From NCBI GenBank assembly GCA_905214925.1, contig CAJMOB010000010.1:44037-108036 (forward strand): a stretch of DNA of 64,000 nt, in the 5' to 3' direction. The translations under genes and the position numbers were made by a program. The notes beneath the pieces are model-generated. The model saw only the letters and a list, made by a program, of their open reading frames with translations. It did not search any database and had not been told where the DNA came from. Positions 24,696-33,145 of the stretch are shown piece by piece. Within the stretch, counting starts at the first letter, position 1. The number at the start of each line of letters is the position of its first letter. The stretch comes from Scybalomonas sp905214925 (lineage in GTDB: Bacteria; Bacillota; Clostridia; Lachnospirales; Lachnospiraceae).

Positions 24696-26852
24696 ATGAA
24701 GAAAAAATATGAGGGGAAGAAAATGCTTGTATCATTTTCCCTCGTTTTAGGAGTAATTATTACTGTTGTGGCAATTTTACTTATGCTCTTCTATTTTAAA
24801 AGTCGCTCAGAACAAGAGGATATGAAAGAAAATCTGAATTTAAGTAGCACAAAATATGCGGAGTTAATTGATTTACAGATTGAAGAGAATTTAGCGACTA
24901 TTAATGCGATAACGACATTTTTGAATACGGATTATTCGCTAGAAGAGGTCGCAAATAATTTAATTATTGAAAACGAAAGAAATCGCTTTTCAAAAATGCT
25001 CTATGTCAGAACAAATTATAAAGGAATTTTAGTGGATATGATAAAGAAGGAATACAATACCATTACTCTATCCAAGAACTCTTCTTTAGAATTAGAAGAA
25101 GTATTGAAAGGGCAATCTAAAGTTAAAATCATATCTCTTAATAAAAAAGAATCTCTTTGTTATATCGTACCTGTCTATGAAGGAAAAGAAGTGATTGGAG
25201 TTATGTTGGCTGTTGATACATTAAGCAGTTTCCAAAATATTTTAAAGATTCCAAGTTATATTAATGACTGTGTAGTTGAGCTTAAGAACCAAGAGGGAGA
25301 TGTGATTTTAAGTGCTTATAGTGAAAAAGAAATAGCAACGAAACAGGGAGAAAAAGAGCAAGAAGTTGTAGCGACACATAAGATTGAAAATGGAGATTGG
25401 TATGTTTCTGTTAGCACAGATTCTATTATACAAGATGATATCTTTCAAAGTATGACTATCGTAATAATAGGAATGGCTCTTTTTATCTCTATTTTATATG
25501 GTGGTTTATTTTTATATATGATCAATATCATATATAAGGGAAAAGAACGAGTAAATTATTTAGCCTTTTATAATCCGATTACAGGCATATTAAATAAAAA
25601 TGGGTTTTTACAGGAGTTTTCGAAGCTAACATCAAACAGTGAAGAATATACATTTGTTGTTTTAAATATTCGGGATTTTAAATTTATTAATCATTCCTTT
25701 GGATATGAGGTAGGAAATCAACTGCTATGCCATATTGCAAAGGTGTTAAAAGCAGAGCTAAAAGAGGATGAAGTTTTTTATCATAAAGAATCCGATCGCT
25801 TTGGATTTTTACTGCATACCCAAGAAAAACAAGAAATCATAGGGCGTGTGGAACGAATTATGGAACAAATTTCAGAATATCAATTGTTACCAGAACAACG
25901 GTATCCAATTTCTTGCTACTGTGGAATTAAAATCCTTCATATGTTTTCAAAAGATTTAGATGTTGAAGAGATAATCGATCGTGCACAGTTTGCAAGATTA
26001 AGTGTTCATGAACATCATGGAAATCAATATGCCTTTTATGATGAGGATATGTACAAAAAAGCACAAAAGAAAAATGAAATTGAAAAACAGATGAATAAAG
26101 CATTAGAAAATGAAGAGTTTAAAATCTATATTCAACCAAAGTATGATTTAAAAACAGAGAAAATCTGTGGAGGAGAAGCATTAGTTCGTTGGCAATTAAA
26201 AGATGGGAAGATTGTTGCACCAATGGATTTTATTCCAATCTTTGAACAAAATGGATTTATTTCTAAGTTGGATCTCTATATGTTTGAAAAAGTATGTCAA
26301 TTTCAATATAAGAGAAAAAAGGAAGGATTTCAAGTATATCCACTGTCTGTTAATCAGTCTAAAATTTTAATCTTAGAAAAAGATTATATACAAAAAATCA
26401 GAGTGTTGATGGAAAAGTATGAGATTAAGGAAGGCGAGATTATTGTAGAAATTACAGAGAGTGTTTCTACAATTGATATGATAGAAGTGGAAATGATTAT
26501 TCGAAATTTACATGAAATTGGGCTTGGAATTTCCATGGACGATTTTGGAAGTGGCTATTCTTCTTTAAATGTATTACGAGAATTACCAATTGATGAATTA
26601 AAAATTGACCGCGTATTTTTAATGAGCACAAAGTATGAAGAAAAAAGTCAAGTGATTATGGAAAGCATGATTCATATGGCAAAGAAATGTAAAATGCAAG
26701 TAGTATGTGAAGGCGTAGAGACAGGCGATCATGTGAAGGCATTGCAGATGATGTGTTGTGATATTGCACAAGGATATTATTATGCAAAACCAATGCTCCA
26801 AGAAGAATTTTTATCATTATTATATGGAAAAAGAGAAAAAGAAGAAAACTAG
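24696..26852 (+). CDS. Cache/degenerate-GGDEF/EAL c-di-GMP phosphodiesterase
   Basis: 718 aa. Membrane helix (about 9-32), extracellular Cache-like sensor (33-245), second helix (about 252-275), a GGDEF-fold domain (about 290-440) and an EAL domain (about 460-705). The GGDEF site is lost, reading ESDRF at 365-369, so it should not make c-di-GMP. The EAL domain keeps EAL (494-496), the Asn of LSVNQSK, the Glu of VEITES, DDFG (615-618), the Lys of LKID and CEGVET, so it should hydrolyse c-di-GMP. The dead GGDEF may sense GTP, as in other such proteins. It is a stand-alone gene with an AGG-type ribosome site. Confidence 0.9.
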   Translation: MKKKYEGKKMLVSFSLVLGVIITVVAILLMLFYFKSRSEQEDMKENLNLSSTKYAELIDLQIEENLATINAITTFLNTDYSLEEVANNLIIENERNRFSKMLYVRTNYKGILVDMIKKEYNTITLSKNSSLELEEVLKGQSKVKIISLNKKESLCYIVPVYEGKEVIGVMLAVDTLSSFQNILKIPSYINDCVVELKNQEGDVILSAYSEKEIATKQGEKEQEVVATHKIENGDWYVSVSTDSIIQDDIFQSMTIVIIGMALFISILYGGLFLYMINIIYKGKERVNYLAFYNPITGILNKNGFLQEFSKLTSNSEEYTFVVLNIRDFKFINHSFGYEVGNQLLCHIAKVLKAELKEDEVFYHKESDRFGFLLHTQEKQEIIGRVERIMEQISEYQLLPEQRYPISCYCGIKILHMFSKDLDVEEIIDRAQFARLSVHEHHGNQYAFYDEDMYKKAQKKNEIEKQMNKALENEEFKIYIQPKYDLKTEKICGGEALVRWQLKDGKIVAPMDFIPIFEQNGFISKLDLYMFEKVCQFQYKRKKEGFQVYPLSVNQSKILILEKDYIQKIRVLMEKYEIKEGEIIVEITESVSTIDMIEVEMIIRNLHEIGLGISMDDFGSGYSSLNVLRELPIDELKIDRVFLMSTKYEEKSQVIMESMIHMAKKCKMQVVCEGVETGDHVKALQMMCCDIAQGYYYAKPMLQEEFLSLLYGKREKEEN

Positions 26853-26934
26853 ACTTTTTTTCTTTGATAGAATAAAATATCAATGGAAGAACAAAGATGA
26901 AAATGACCGATAAAGGATAGAAAGAAGGATAGAA

Positions 26935-27774
26935 ATGGGAAGTTTAATTTTGGAAGGGGGAACCTTTCGTCCAATTTTTAGTGCAGGTGTTATGGATGCT
27001 CTATTGGAAGAAGATGTGATGTTTCCATACTGTATCGGAGTTTCCGCAGGAATTACCGATGGATTTTCTTACTTATCAAAGCAAAAAGGAAGAAATTTAG
27101 ATGTTTTATTGAAATTTCGTCATGACAAGCGCTATCTTGGTAAAAGAAATTTCTTAAAATGCAAAAGTCTTTTTGGATTGGAGTTTGTTTTTGATACGAT
27201 TCCAAATGAACTTTCACCTTTTGACTGGAAGACATTTTATGAGTATGATGGAAAAGTCTTAGTAGGGGTGACTAATGCTATAACAGGAAAGGCTGAGTAT
27301 TTGGATGGTAAGGAATTGGACAAGAAATGTACCATGTTACGAGCAACTTGTGCCATACCTCTTGTATTTCCAGAAATTAAAATCAATGGAGTGCCTTATT
27401 ATGATGGAGGACTTTGTGATCCAATACCGATTCGAAAAGCGATTGCCGATGGAAATGAACGCCATCTGATTGTATTAACAAGACCAAAAGGCTATAAAAA
27501 AGAGCTTGGAAGATCCAATAAAGTGGCATCAAGAGCATTAAAGAAGAAATATCCGAAGCTTGAAAAAGTTTTGTTAGAACGGCATATCGCTTATAATGAA
27601 ACCGTTCAGTTTTGTGAACAGTTAGAAAGAGAAGGAAAGGCATTAATTATTAGACCAGATCGTCCTCTTGATAGTATGGAAAAGGATTTGAATGTCATTC
27701 AATCTTCCTATGATTTAGGCTATAAGATGGCAAAAGAACAGATGGAAATGATTAAAGGTATTTGTCATTCTTAA
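26935..27774 (+). CDS. Patatin-like phospholipase family protein
   Basis: 279 aa, no signal peptide. The glycine-rich oxyanion loop GGTFRPIFSAGV opens the protein. The nucleophile elbow GVSAG contains the catalytic Ser, and the catalytic Asp lies in YYDGGLCDPIPIRKA. This matches bacterial cytosolic patatins of the RssA/YjjU type, which are probable lipid acyl hydrolases; the physiological substrate is unknown. It has AAAGGATAG upstream and is followed by a strong terminator, so it may be co-transcribed with the EAL gene 82 bases before it. Confidence 0.88.
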   Translation: MGSLILEGGTFRPIFSAGVMDALLEEDVMFPYCIGVSAGITDGFSYLSKQKGRNLDVLLKFRHDKRYLGKRNFLKCKSLFGLEFVFDTIPNELSPFDWKTFYEYDGKVLVGVTNAITGKAEYLDGKELDKKCTMLRATCAIPLVFPEIKINGVPYYDGGLCDPIPIRKAIADGNERHLIVLTRPKGYKKELGRSNKVASRALKKKYPKLEKVLLERHIAYNETVQFCEQLEREGKALIIRPDRPLDSMEKDLNVIQSSYDLGYKMAKEQMEMIKGICHS

Positions 27775-27802
27775 ATTCGTTTTGAGTAAGTGAATAGATA
27801 GA

Positions 27803-27851
27803 GAAAAAGCACTATGTTATGAGAAAAGATTTTTTATAACATAGTGCTTTT
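27803..27851 (+). terminator. Intrinsic terminator after the patatin gene
   Basis: AAAAAGCACTATGTTAT, loop, ATAACATAGTGCTTTT: a perfect stem of more than 15 bp. Confidence 0.92.
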
Positions 27852-27882
27852 AAATGTTTCTATTTTATGTTGAGCAAAGGCA

Positions 27883-27944
27883 ACGAGCCATATGGAGACT
27901 GCCTGCGAACATGAGAAGTTTGAAAAGCGTACTTTTCATTGTTT
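27883..27944 (+). repeat. Dispersed intergenic repeat, copy B (short form)
   Basis: GAGCCAT at 27885-27891, then CTGCCTGCGAAC, ATGAGAAGTT at 27911-27920 and GCGTACTTTTCATTGTTT at about 27927-27944. Compared with the copies at 20813 and 63231 it lacks the AGCAT/ATGCT middle section. Its end touches the stop codon of the converging SDR gene. Confidence 0.65.
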
Positions 27945-28674
27945 AAATCCAGCCACCGTCCATGCGAATGATCTGTCCAGTTAGATAAGAGGATTCCGTT
28001 AGAGAATAGGCAAATTCTGCAATTTCTTCTGGTTCTCCTAGGCGACCAGCAGGGATTTCATCAATGAGTGCATCTTCTTCTTCTTTTGAAAGCCATTCAT
28101 TCATAGAAGTATGGATTGCACCGCAAGAAATTGCATTTACTTTAATATGACTTGGTGCAAGTTCTTTTGCCAATGCTTTCGTAAATGCATTAATCCCTCC
28201 TTTTGTAGCACTATAGGCAACTTCACAAGAAGCACCTACTTCTCCCCACACAGAGGAAATATTAATAATACAGCCATCTTGTTCTTGTAACATCATAGGA
28301 ACGACTGCACGAGAAAAATAAAAAACCGAAGAAAGATTGGTATTTAAAATCTGGTTCCAGTCTTCATTGGACATATCGGTGATGAGTCCGATATAGGAAA
28401 TACCCGCATTATTCACAAGACAGTGGACAGTTGAAAAACGTTTTTTTGTTTCTTCCATAACAAAAGAGACAAACTCGGGATCACTAACATCTCCAAGAAG
28501 GGAGAGACAATGAGCACCATGAGATTCGATTTCCTGTTTTGTCTTCTCTAAATCAGAGGCAATTTTGCTGGCTAAAATAACTACATTCCAATGACGTTTG
28601 GCGAAAGAGAGAGCAATTGCTTTTCCAATTCCTCGAGAAGCTCCTGTTACGATTACCGTTTTTATTTGATTCAA
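27943..28674 (-). CDS. SDR-family oxidoreductase (FabG-like 3-oxoacyl-ACP reductase)
   Basis: 243 aa on minus. Rossmann motif VTGASRGIGKAIA, LVNNAGISYIG, catalytic NISSVWGE with Ser and YSATKGG with Tyr/Lys, and the C-terminal LTGQIIRMDGGW are those of classical NAD(P)H short-chain reductases of the FabG type. With no fab genes nearby the substrate is uncertain. The start is probably TTG at 28674, 7 bases after GAGGA; the longer frame from GTG 28737 lacks a ribosome site and adds residues with no family counterpart. Its 5' flank (about 28690-28755) contains an AGTAGGC/GCCTGCT hairpin inside an ATGAGT/ACTCAT pair. Confidence 0.85.
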   Translation of the reverse strand: MNQIKTVIVTGASRGIGKAIALSFAKRHWNVVILASKIASDLEKTKQEIESHGAHCLSLLGDVSDPEFVSFVMEETKKRFSTVHCLVNNAGISYIGLITDMSNEDWNQILNTNLSSVFYFSRAVVPMMLQEQDGCIINISSVWGEVGASCEVAYSATKGGINAFTKALAKELAPSHIKVNAISCGAIHTSMNEWLSKEEEDALIDEIPAGRLGEPEEIAEFAYSLTESSYLTGQIIRMDGGWI

Positions 28675-28796
28675 TTGACATTCCTCATTTCTAATTTCAT
28701 TTGTCGCTCGTGATGAGTAGGCTTCGCCTGCTCCCACCCGCTAACACTCATTATATCATAAATTGGGATTTCCATTAAGAGGGGAGCATTTGAGCG

Positions 28797-28849
28797 TTGA
28801 AATGATATTAGTGATCTGATATACTGAAAAAATAGTGATCTTTTATACT
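28797..28849 (+). promoter_or_regulatory. Promoter with 24-base direct repeats upstream of the LCP-like gene
   Basis: TTGAAA at 28797-28802 and TATACT at 28820-28825 (17-base spacer). The block TAGTGATC-x-TATACT recurs 24 bases later (28809 and 28833), giving a second TATACT at 28844-28849. The duplication may be an operator or an alternative promoter. Confidence 0.5.
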
Positions 28850-28896
28850 TTATATATTGAAAAAGAGTGTTAAGAAATTTACAACAGGAGGTAACG

Positions 28897-30168
28897 ATGA
28901 GTAAACAAAATACAAAGGCCGTTTTTATAAGGGGGTTTGTGAAAACTGTACTTATTATTATTTTAATGTTTGCAGTTGGTTTCGCATCATACCAAGGTGT
29001 TTTTTGGTATTGTAAAAATAATAACGGTGGTAAGATTAAAGAAAAACTGGAAGCGCTTCATAACAAACAAGAAGAAGGAGAAAATATTCTATATACAGCT
29101 GTTTTATTCGATGATACGAGAAGTAGTGGTGCAGAAGGGATTATGGTAAAAGCATTCAATTCCAATACAAAGAATATGGACTGCATTATGATTCCTACAA
29201 ATACACAACTGATAAGTTCTAGTGCTGTTTATGATCAGATAAAAGAAGAAGTCGATAATTTACCTGAAACGATTACAATTGGTGATATTAATACTTATAT
29301 TCAGGATGAAACAAAAAGTTATGAGCTTACAGTACAAGCATTAGAAGAGATTTTAGGTATCGAGGACATTCCTTATTATGAAGCCTATAACCAAAAGGTT
29401 CTTACTTCTGTTGTAAATCTTTTAGACCCACAGAGTATGGATGTTCCAATCGCAATTAGTACAAAAGATACAGGTGGATATGAATTGACATTGGAAGCAG
29501 GAGAGCAGGAGTTAGACGGCGAAAAAGCTGCAGGACTTCTAGAGTTTAAAGGATATCCAAATGGAGATGTGGATCAAGCAAAAGTAGCAGCACAATATTG
29601 GAGCATCTATTATCAATCGGTTGCCTCTCTTGATGAAACAAAGAAGAAGGATTACTATGAACAATATTATCAATTGGTCACTTGCAATTATTCTGAAGAA
29701 ATTATGAACCAATATGGAAGTAAATTTTTGGAAATAACGCCCGAGCAATATTGTTTCCATTTGCTACCTGGAAGCGAGGTAGATGGACAATGGAGTGGCA
29801 ATGAAGAAGAGATCCAGTCATTGTTTGATAGTATTTTGGCAATAGAAGGGCCTTATGAAACAGCACAAGATATGAGTCAGTTTGATGTAAGTGTTGTTTC
29901 TTCAAAAGACTTGGATATTGAAATTTATAATAGTACAACCATAGAGGGTCTTGCAGGGAACTGGGCGAATAAATTAAGGGAAGATGGATATCATGTGGTT
30001 CATGCGGATACCGATCATAGTGGTGTGAAAGACCATGCAATTGTATATGTAAAAGAGGCTGGAAGAGGTCTGGATTTAAAATCTTATTTTCCAAAGGCAG
30101 AATTTATAACCGATGAACAATTGGATAGTGTGGATATTCGTATTGTATTAGGAACTGCGGAATCATAA
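28897..30168 (+). CDS. Degenerate LytR-CpsA-Psr protein with LytR C-terminal domain
   Basis: 423 aa from the ATG at 28897 (AGGAGG 6 bases before). A membrane anchor at about residues 13-35 is followed by an LCP-like fold (about 55-240) and a LytR_C domain (about 335-420: IEIYNSTTIEGLAGNWANKL, then VDIRIVLG). LCP enzymes transfer glycopolymers from lipid carriers to the wall. Here the expected catalytic residues are missing: the SRxxDRSDTIM region reads TRSSGAEGIM, IPRDT reads IPTNT, and the Arg pair of the AYVRxR motif reads LLEFKG. It heads a group with a secreted coiled-coil protein and a TagA-like protein. Probably a non-catalytic wall factor; inferred. Confidence 0.7.
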   Translation: MSKQNTKAVFIRGFVKTVLIIILMFAVGFASYQGVFWYCKNNNGGKIKEKLEALHNKQEEGENILYTAVLFDDTRSSGAEGIMVKAFNSNTKNMDCIMIPTNTQLISSSAVYDQIKEEVDNLPETITIGDINTYIQDETKSYELTVQALEEILGIEDIPYYEAYNQKVLTSVVNLLDPQSMDVPIAISTKDTGGYELTLEAGEQELDGEKAAGLLEFKGYPNGDVDQAKVAAQYWSIYYQSVASLDETKKKDYYEQYYQLVTCNYSEEIMNQYGSKFLEITPEQYCFHLLPGSEVDGQWSGNEEEIQSLFDSILAIEGPYETAQDMSQFDVSVVSSKDLDIEIYNSTTIEGLAGNWANKLREDGYHVVHADTDHSGVKDHAIVYVKEAGRGLDLKSYFPKAEFITDEQLDSVDIRIVLGTAES

Positions 30169-30195
30169 GTATTAGGATAAGGAGTATGAGGAACT

Positions 30196-30732
30196 ATGAG
30201 AAGTAAAAAGATGCTGATAGGAATCGCTCTTATGATGTGCGTTGTATTTGGGGCAGGTGCTGTTGTTGGAGCCTCTAGTAAAGCAGAACCTGGTTCTGCT
30301 GGAGATCCTTTGATTACAAAAAGTTATTTAGAGGAAAGATTAAAGTCTATCAACACTTCTAACACAGGAGAGGAAAGTTCTGATAAGATTACAGCTTTAG
30401 AAAAAGAAATTCAAGAGTTAGAAAAAGAAAATGAAACATTAAAAACAAAGTTAGATGATGCGATAAAAAGCATAGATCGTGCTAATTTTAAAAAAGTAAC
30501 ATTAAAAAAAGGAAAAAAGCTAATTTTAAGGTATGGCTCAGAATTGATCTTTTATTCAGGGGATGCGACTTTTAAAACAATAAATAATACTTATATTTTA
30601 GATGAAACAGAACGACAGCATGTAAAAAGTGGCACAAATGGGATACAATATCATCGCTATTTGATTCGTTCAAAGTGTGAGTTAGTACCAACGACAACGA
30701 CAGTCGTTTATGTTCGAGGCAATTTTTCCTAA
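30196..30732 (+). CDS. Secreted coiled-coil protein of unknown function
   Basis: 178 aa. An N-terminal signal peptide or anchor (about 1-27, ending VVGASS) is followed by GSAGDPLITKSYLEERL, then a coiled coil (about 62-95, rich in EKEIQELEKENETLKTKL) and a compact C-terminal region with KKGKKLILRYGSELIFYSG and a single Cys (RSKCELVP). I recognise no named family. It follows the LCP-like gene by 27 bases and precedes the TagA-like gene by 42, so all three are probably one operon. An envelope or trimeric stalk-like role is possible. Confidence 0.6.
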   Translation: MRSKKMLIGIALMMCVVFGAGAVVGASSKAEPGSAGDPLITKSYLEERLKSINTSNTGEESSDKITALEKEIQELEKENETLKTKLDDAIKSIDRANFKKVTLKKGKKLILRYGSELIFYSGDATFKTINNTYILDETERQHVKSGTNGIQYHRYLIRSKCELVPTTTTVVYVRGNFS

Positions 30733-30774
30733 TGGAGCATCCATGTGATGTATGAAGCATAAGGAACAGCATAT

Positions 30775-31557
30775 ATGAAAGAAAAAACAAAAATTTTAGG
30801 AGTGTCGATTGATAAAGTGCGATTAGATCGACTTTTAAGTCAAACTCAGATTTATTTAAATCATGAGGCATTCCGAATGATTTATTTTACAAGTATGAAG
30901 ACGATTCTGCAAGCAGAAGATGATGAAAAATTTAAGACATTTTTAGAGCAATGTGATTATGTGATTTCAGCAGATCGAACCCTAGAAGAACAAGTATATG
31001 AGGATAAAAATTCTCAAAAAGAACGCATGCTATTGGCACAGTGTTATTTAGAGCGTTTATTAGTGAGAATGAATAAAAATCGATCTAGTCTTTATATGAT
31101 AGGAACGGATCAAGAGGAACTTGATCATTTAATGAATAATTTAAAACAAAGTTATAGCAGTATTTCTTGCTTTGGAAGCTGTATTGAAGAAGAAACAAAA
31201 GAAGACGCTATCGATTTTATTATTAACGATATTAATGCAGCGGCACCTGATGTGATGCTTGTATTAATGAAAGGGATTCTTGCCATGGAATTTATTGAGG
31301 AAAATCGAACTCGTATGAATGTAAAACTCTGTCTTTGTATTGGGGAAGCAGAAGATGAGGTATTACAAGAGATTGGATTCGAGACAGAAATTCCGTCATG
31401 GATTAAGAAGTTAAAGTTAGAATCTCTTTATTATCGGTTCTTTCATGGAATAAAATTAAGACACACATTGTTAAAAAGAGTGTTCCAACACAAGATGAAA
31501 GAGCAGGAAGAGCAAAAGGATAAGGAAGCAAAAGACGAATACAATAAAAATATATAA
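30775..31557 (+). CDS. Degenerate WecG/TagA/CpsF-like glycosyltransferase
   Basis: 260 aa. It opens with TKILGVSIDKVRLDRLL, the usual start of TagA/WecG enzymes, and ends with PSWIKKLKLESLYYRFFHG, matching the C-terminal membrane-associating helix (canonically APxWmrklgLEWlyRl). Between them the family's conserved motifs are altered: the ADGxG motif reads ADRTLEE, and the GSPKQE motif reads KGILAME. TagA adds ManNAc to lipid-linked GlcNAc in wall teichoic acid synthesis; this copy may be inactive or have altered specificity. A charged tail (about 235-260) is unusual. It lies in the same run as the LCP-like gene. Confidence 0.6.
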   Translation: MKEKTKILGVSIDKVRLDRLLSQTQIYLNHEAFRMIYFTSMKTILQAEDDEKFKTFLEQCDYVISADRTLEEQVYEDKNSQKERMLLAQCYLERLLVRMNKNRSSLYMIGTDQEELDHLMNNLKQSYSSISCFGSCIEEETKEDAIDFIINDINAAAPDVMLVLMKGILAMEFIEENRTRMNVKLCLCIGEAEDEVLQEIGFETEIPSWIKKLKLESLYYRFFHGIKLRHTLLKRVFQHKMKEQEEQKDKEAKDEYNKNI

Positions 31558-31787
31558 ACAATGGTATCAAATTTTGTATACTTTTAGTATGGAAAACGCT
31601 TTTTTTCTCGTGTTATGATGTACAAAAGGTGTTTAAAACATACGAGTAGGAGAAACTTCATAACAATATATTTCTCGCGTTTACAAGTTTTGATAAGCAA
31701 AAATAAGAGTGTTTTTGCCTTGCGTATGCTCTTGCATCAATAAAAAATAAAAATTAAGAAAGTAGTTACTACAGGCAGGAGGGAAGC

Positions 31788-32903
31788 ATGAGTAAACTTA
31801 CAATTAGAAATCTATATCGAACTTATACGAATCATCAAATGGCTCTTAAAGACTTTAAATTAGAGACAAAAGACGGAGAGCTAGTTGCTATTGTTGGTCC
31901 CTCAGAGTGTGGAAAATCCGTATTGTTACGAATTATCGCAGGTTTGGAGTCCAGCACAGATGGGGCAATTTGGTTGGATGAACAATTAATCAATGAGACT
32001 GACCCAAAAGCAAGAAAGGTGGCAATGGTATTTCGGAACTATACCTTATATCCAGAGATGAATTTATTTGATAATTTAGCTTTTGGATTGAAACTGTTAA
32101 AATATCCACCATCAAAAATTAAAACAAAAGTAACTGAAGTTGCAGAAAAATTAGGCGTAAGTGAATATTTAAGTAAAATGCCATCGGATTTAACCCCAGT
32201 AGAATGTTTTAAAATGGTTTTAGTAAGGGCTTTTGTAAAAGAACCAAAAATACTTCTATTAGATGATCCGATTGCTCAGTTACCAAAAGAAGATAGAAAA
32301 GAGGCATTAAATGAATTAAGAAGGTTACAACAGATTACAAAAGTAACTACATTATTTGTAACAGAATATTCAAAAGAAGCTTTTTATATTGGAGATCGTG
32401 TGGCTGTTATGAGAGAAGGAGAACTTCTTCAAATAGGAACGCCACAAGAGATCTATGATAAGCCAATGAATATGACGGTAGCGGGAGCTATGATGATGCC
32501 GATTATGAGTTTTACAGAAATTGAAATCGTGGAAAAAGAAGATCATTTAGAAACAAAGTTTTTTGGAAGTTCTCATATTGTGGAAGAGGAGATTGAAGCC
32601 ATTCTTCGTAAAAAGGGCTATGTCAATAAGAAAGTAATCTTAGGAATTCGACCAGATGATATTGAAGTAATTCGCATTGAAGCAGGACAAGAAAATAATG
32701 CTCCGACAGCGGAAGTGAAATATTTAAAAGAATACAATGGAAAGCAATATGCGTATTTTGACTATGATGGCAGTGCTTTTGGAGCCTTAGTAGAAGGTGA
32801 AGGAAAAATAATGCCAGAGGATAAAATCGTGATTTGTTACAAGAATCCAGTGCCACTTTTGTTTAATAAGGATAGTGGTGAGGCTATACTTTACGAGAGG
32901 TAA
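31788..32903 (+). CDS. MsmX/MalK-like ABC ATPase with degenerate catalytic motifs
   Basis: 371 aa, full family length: ABC domain (about 1-240) plus the C-terminal TOBE/OB region (about 250-371, with LGIRPDDIEV). The catalytic motifs are eroded: Walker A GPSECGKSV (canonical GPSGCGKST), Q-loop VFRNYTLYP (Gln to Arg), signature LTPVE (canonical LSGGQ), Walker B LLLDDPIAQLP (Glu to Asp, D-loop lost) and switch FVTEYSKEA (His to Glu). The Walker A Lys remains, so it may bind but hardly hydrolyse ATP. The reading frame is intact, so this is not ordinary gene decay. No permease is adjacent. A regulatory pseudo-ATPase is inferred. Confidence 0.85.
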   Translation: MSKLTIRNLYRTYTNHQMALKDFKLETKDGELVAIVGPSECGKSVLLRIIAGLESSTDGAIWLDEQLINETDPKARKVAMVFRNYTLYPEMNLFDNLAFGLKLLKYPPSKIKTKVTEVAEKLGVSEYLSKMPSDLTPVECFKMVLVRAFVKEPKILLLDDPIAQLPKEDRKEALNELRRLQQITKVTTLFVTEYSKEAFYIGDRVAVMREGELLQIGTPQEIYDKPMNMTVAGAMMMPIMSFTEIEIVEKEDHLETKFFGSSHIVEEEIEAILRKKGYVNKKVILGIRPDDIEVIRIEAGQENNAPTAEVKYLKEYNGKQYAYFDYDGSAFGALVEGEGKIMPEDKIVICYKNPVPLLFNKDSGEAILYER

Positions 32904-33145
32904 AAGTATTTTTTGGGGGAAATGTACAGTTTTTTGTGTATTTCCTCTTTTATTTTTTTGGATTATAGTATAATATATAGGTATATCTTTGGATAGGATA
33001 ATTGCCTTTGATGACCCATAGGGTGAGGAGGAAAACTAGAAAAGGAATTTTTCTAGTATTTTAGGGAATTGTTTGGAAAAATCAGTGATAGCTGATTGTT
33101 TCTAACGGATTCGAAGTGAAAATTACAAGTTAGGAGTGAAGCACA

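Noticed and set aside
29702..30094. 130-codon minus-strand frame under the LCP-like gene
   Set aside because: His/Leu/Tyr-rich composition typical of antisense translation of A/T-rich coding DNA; no start signal.
31558..31787. Possible fourth copy of the dispersed repeat or a riboswitch upstream of the degenerate ABC gene
   Set aside because: There are hairpins (GAGAAA/TTTCTC near 31651-31679 and GCAAAAA/TTTTTGC near 31698-31719), but the ordered blocks of the repeat are absent and I could not match a known riboswitch core.
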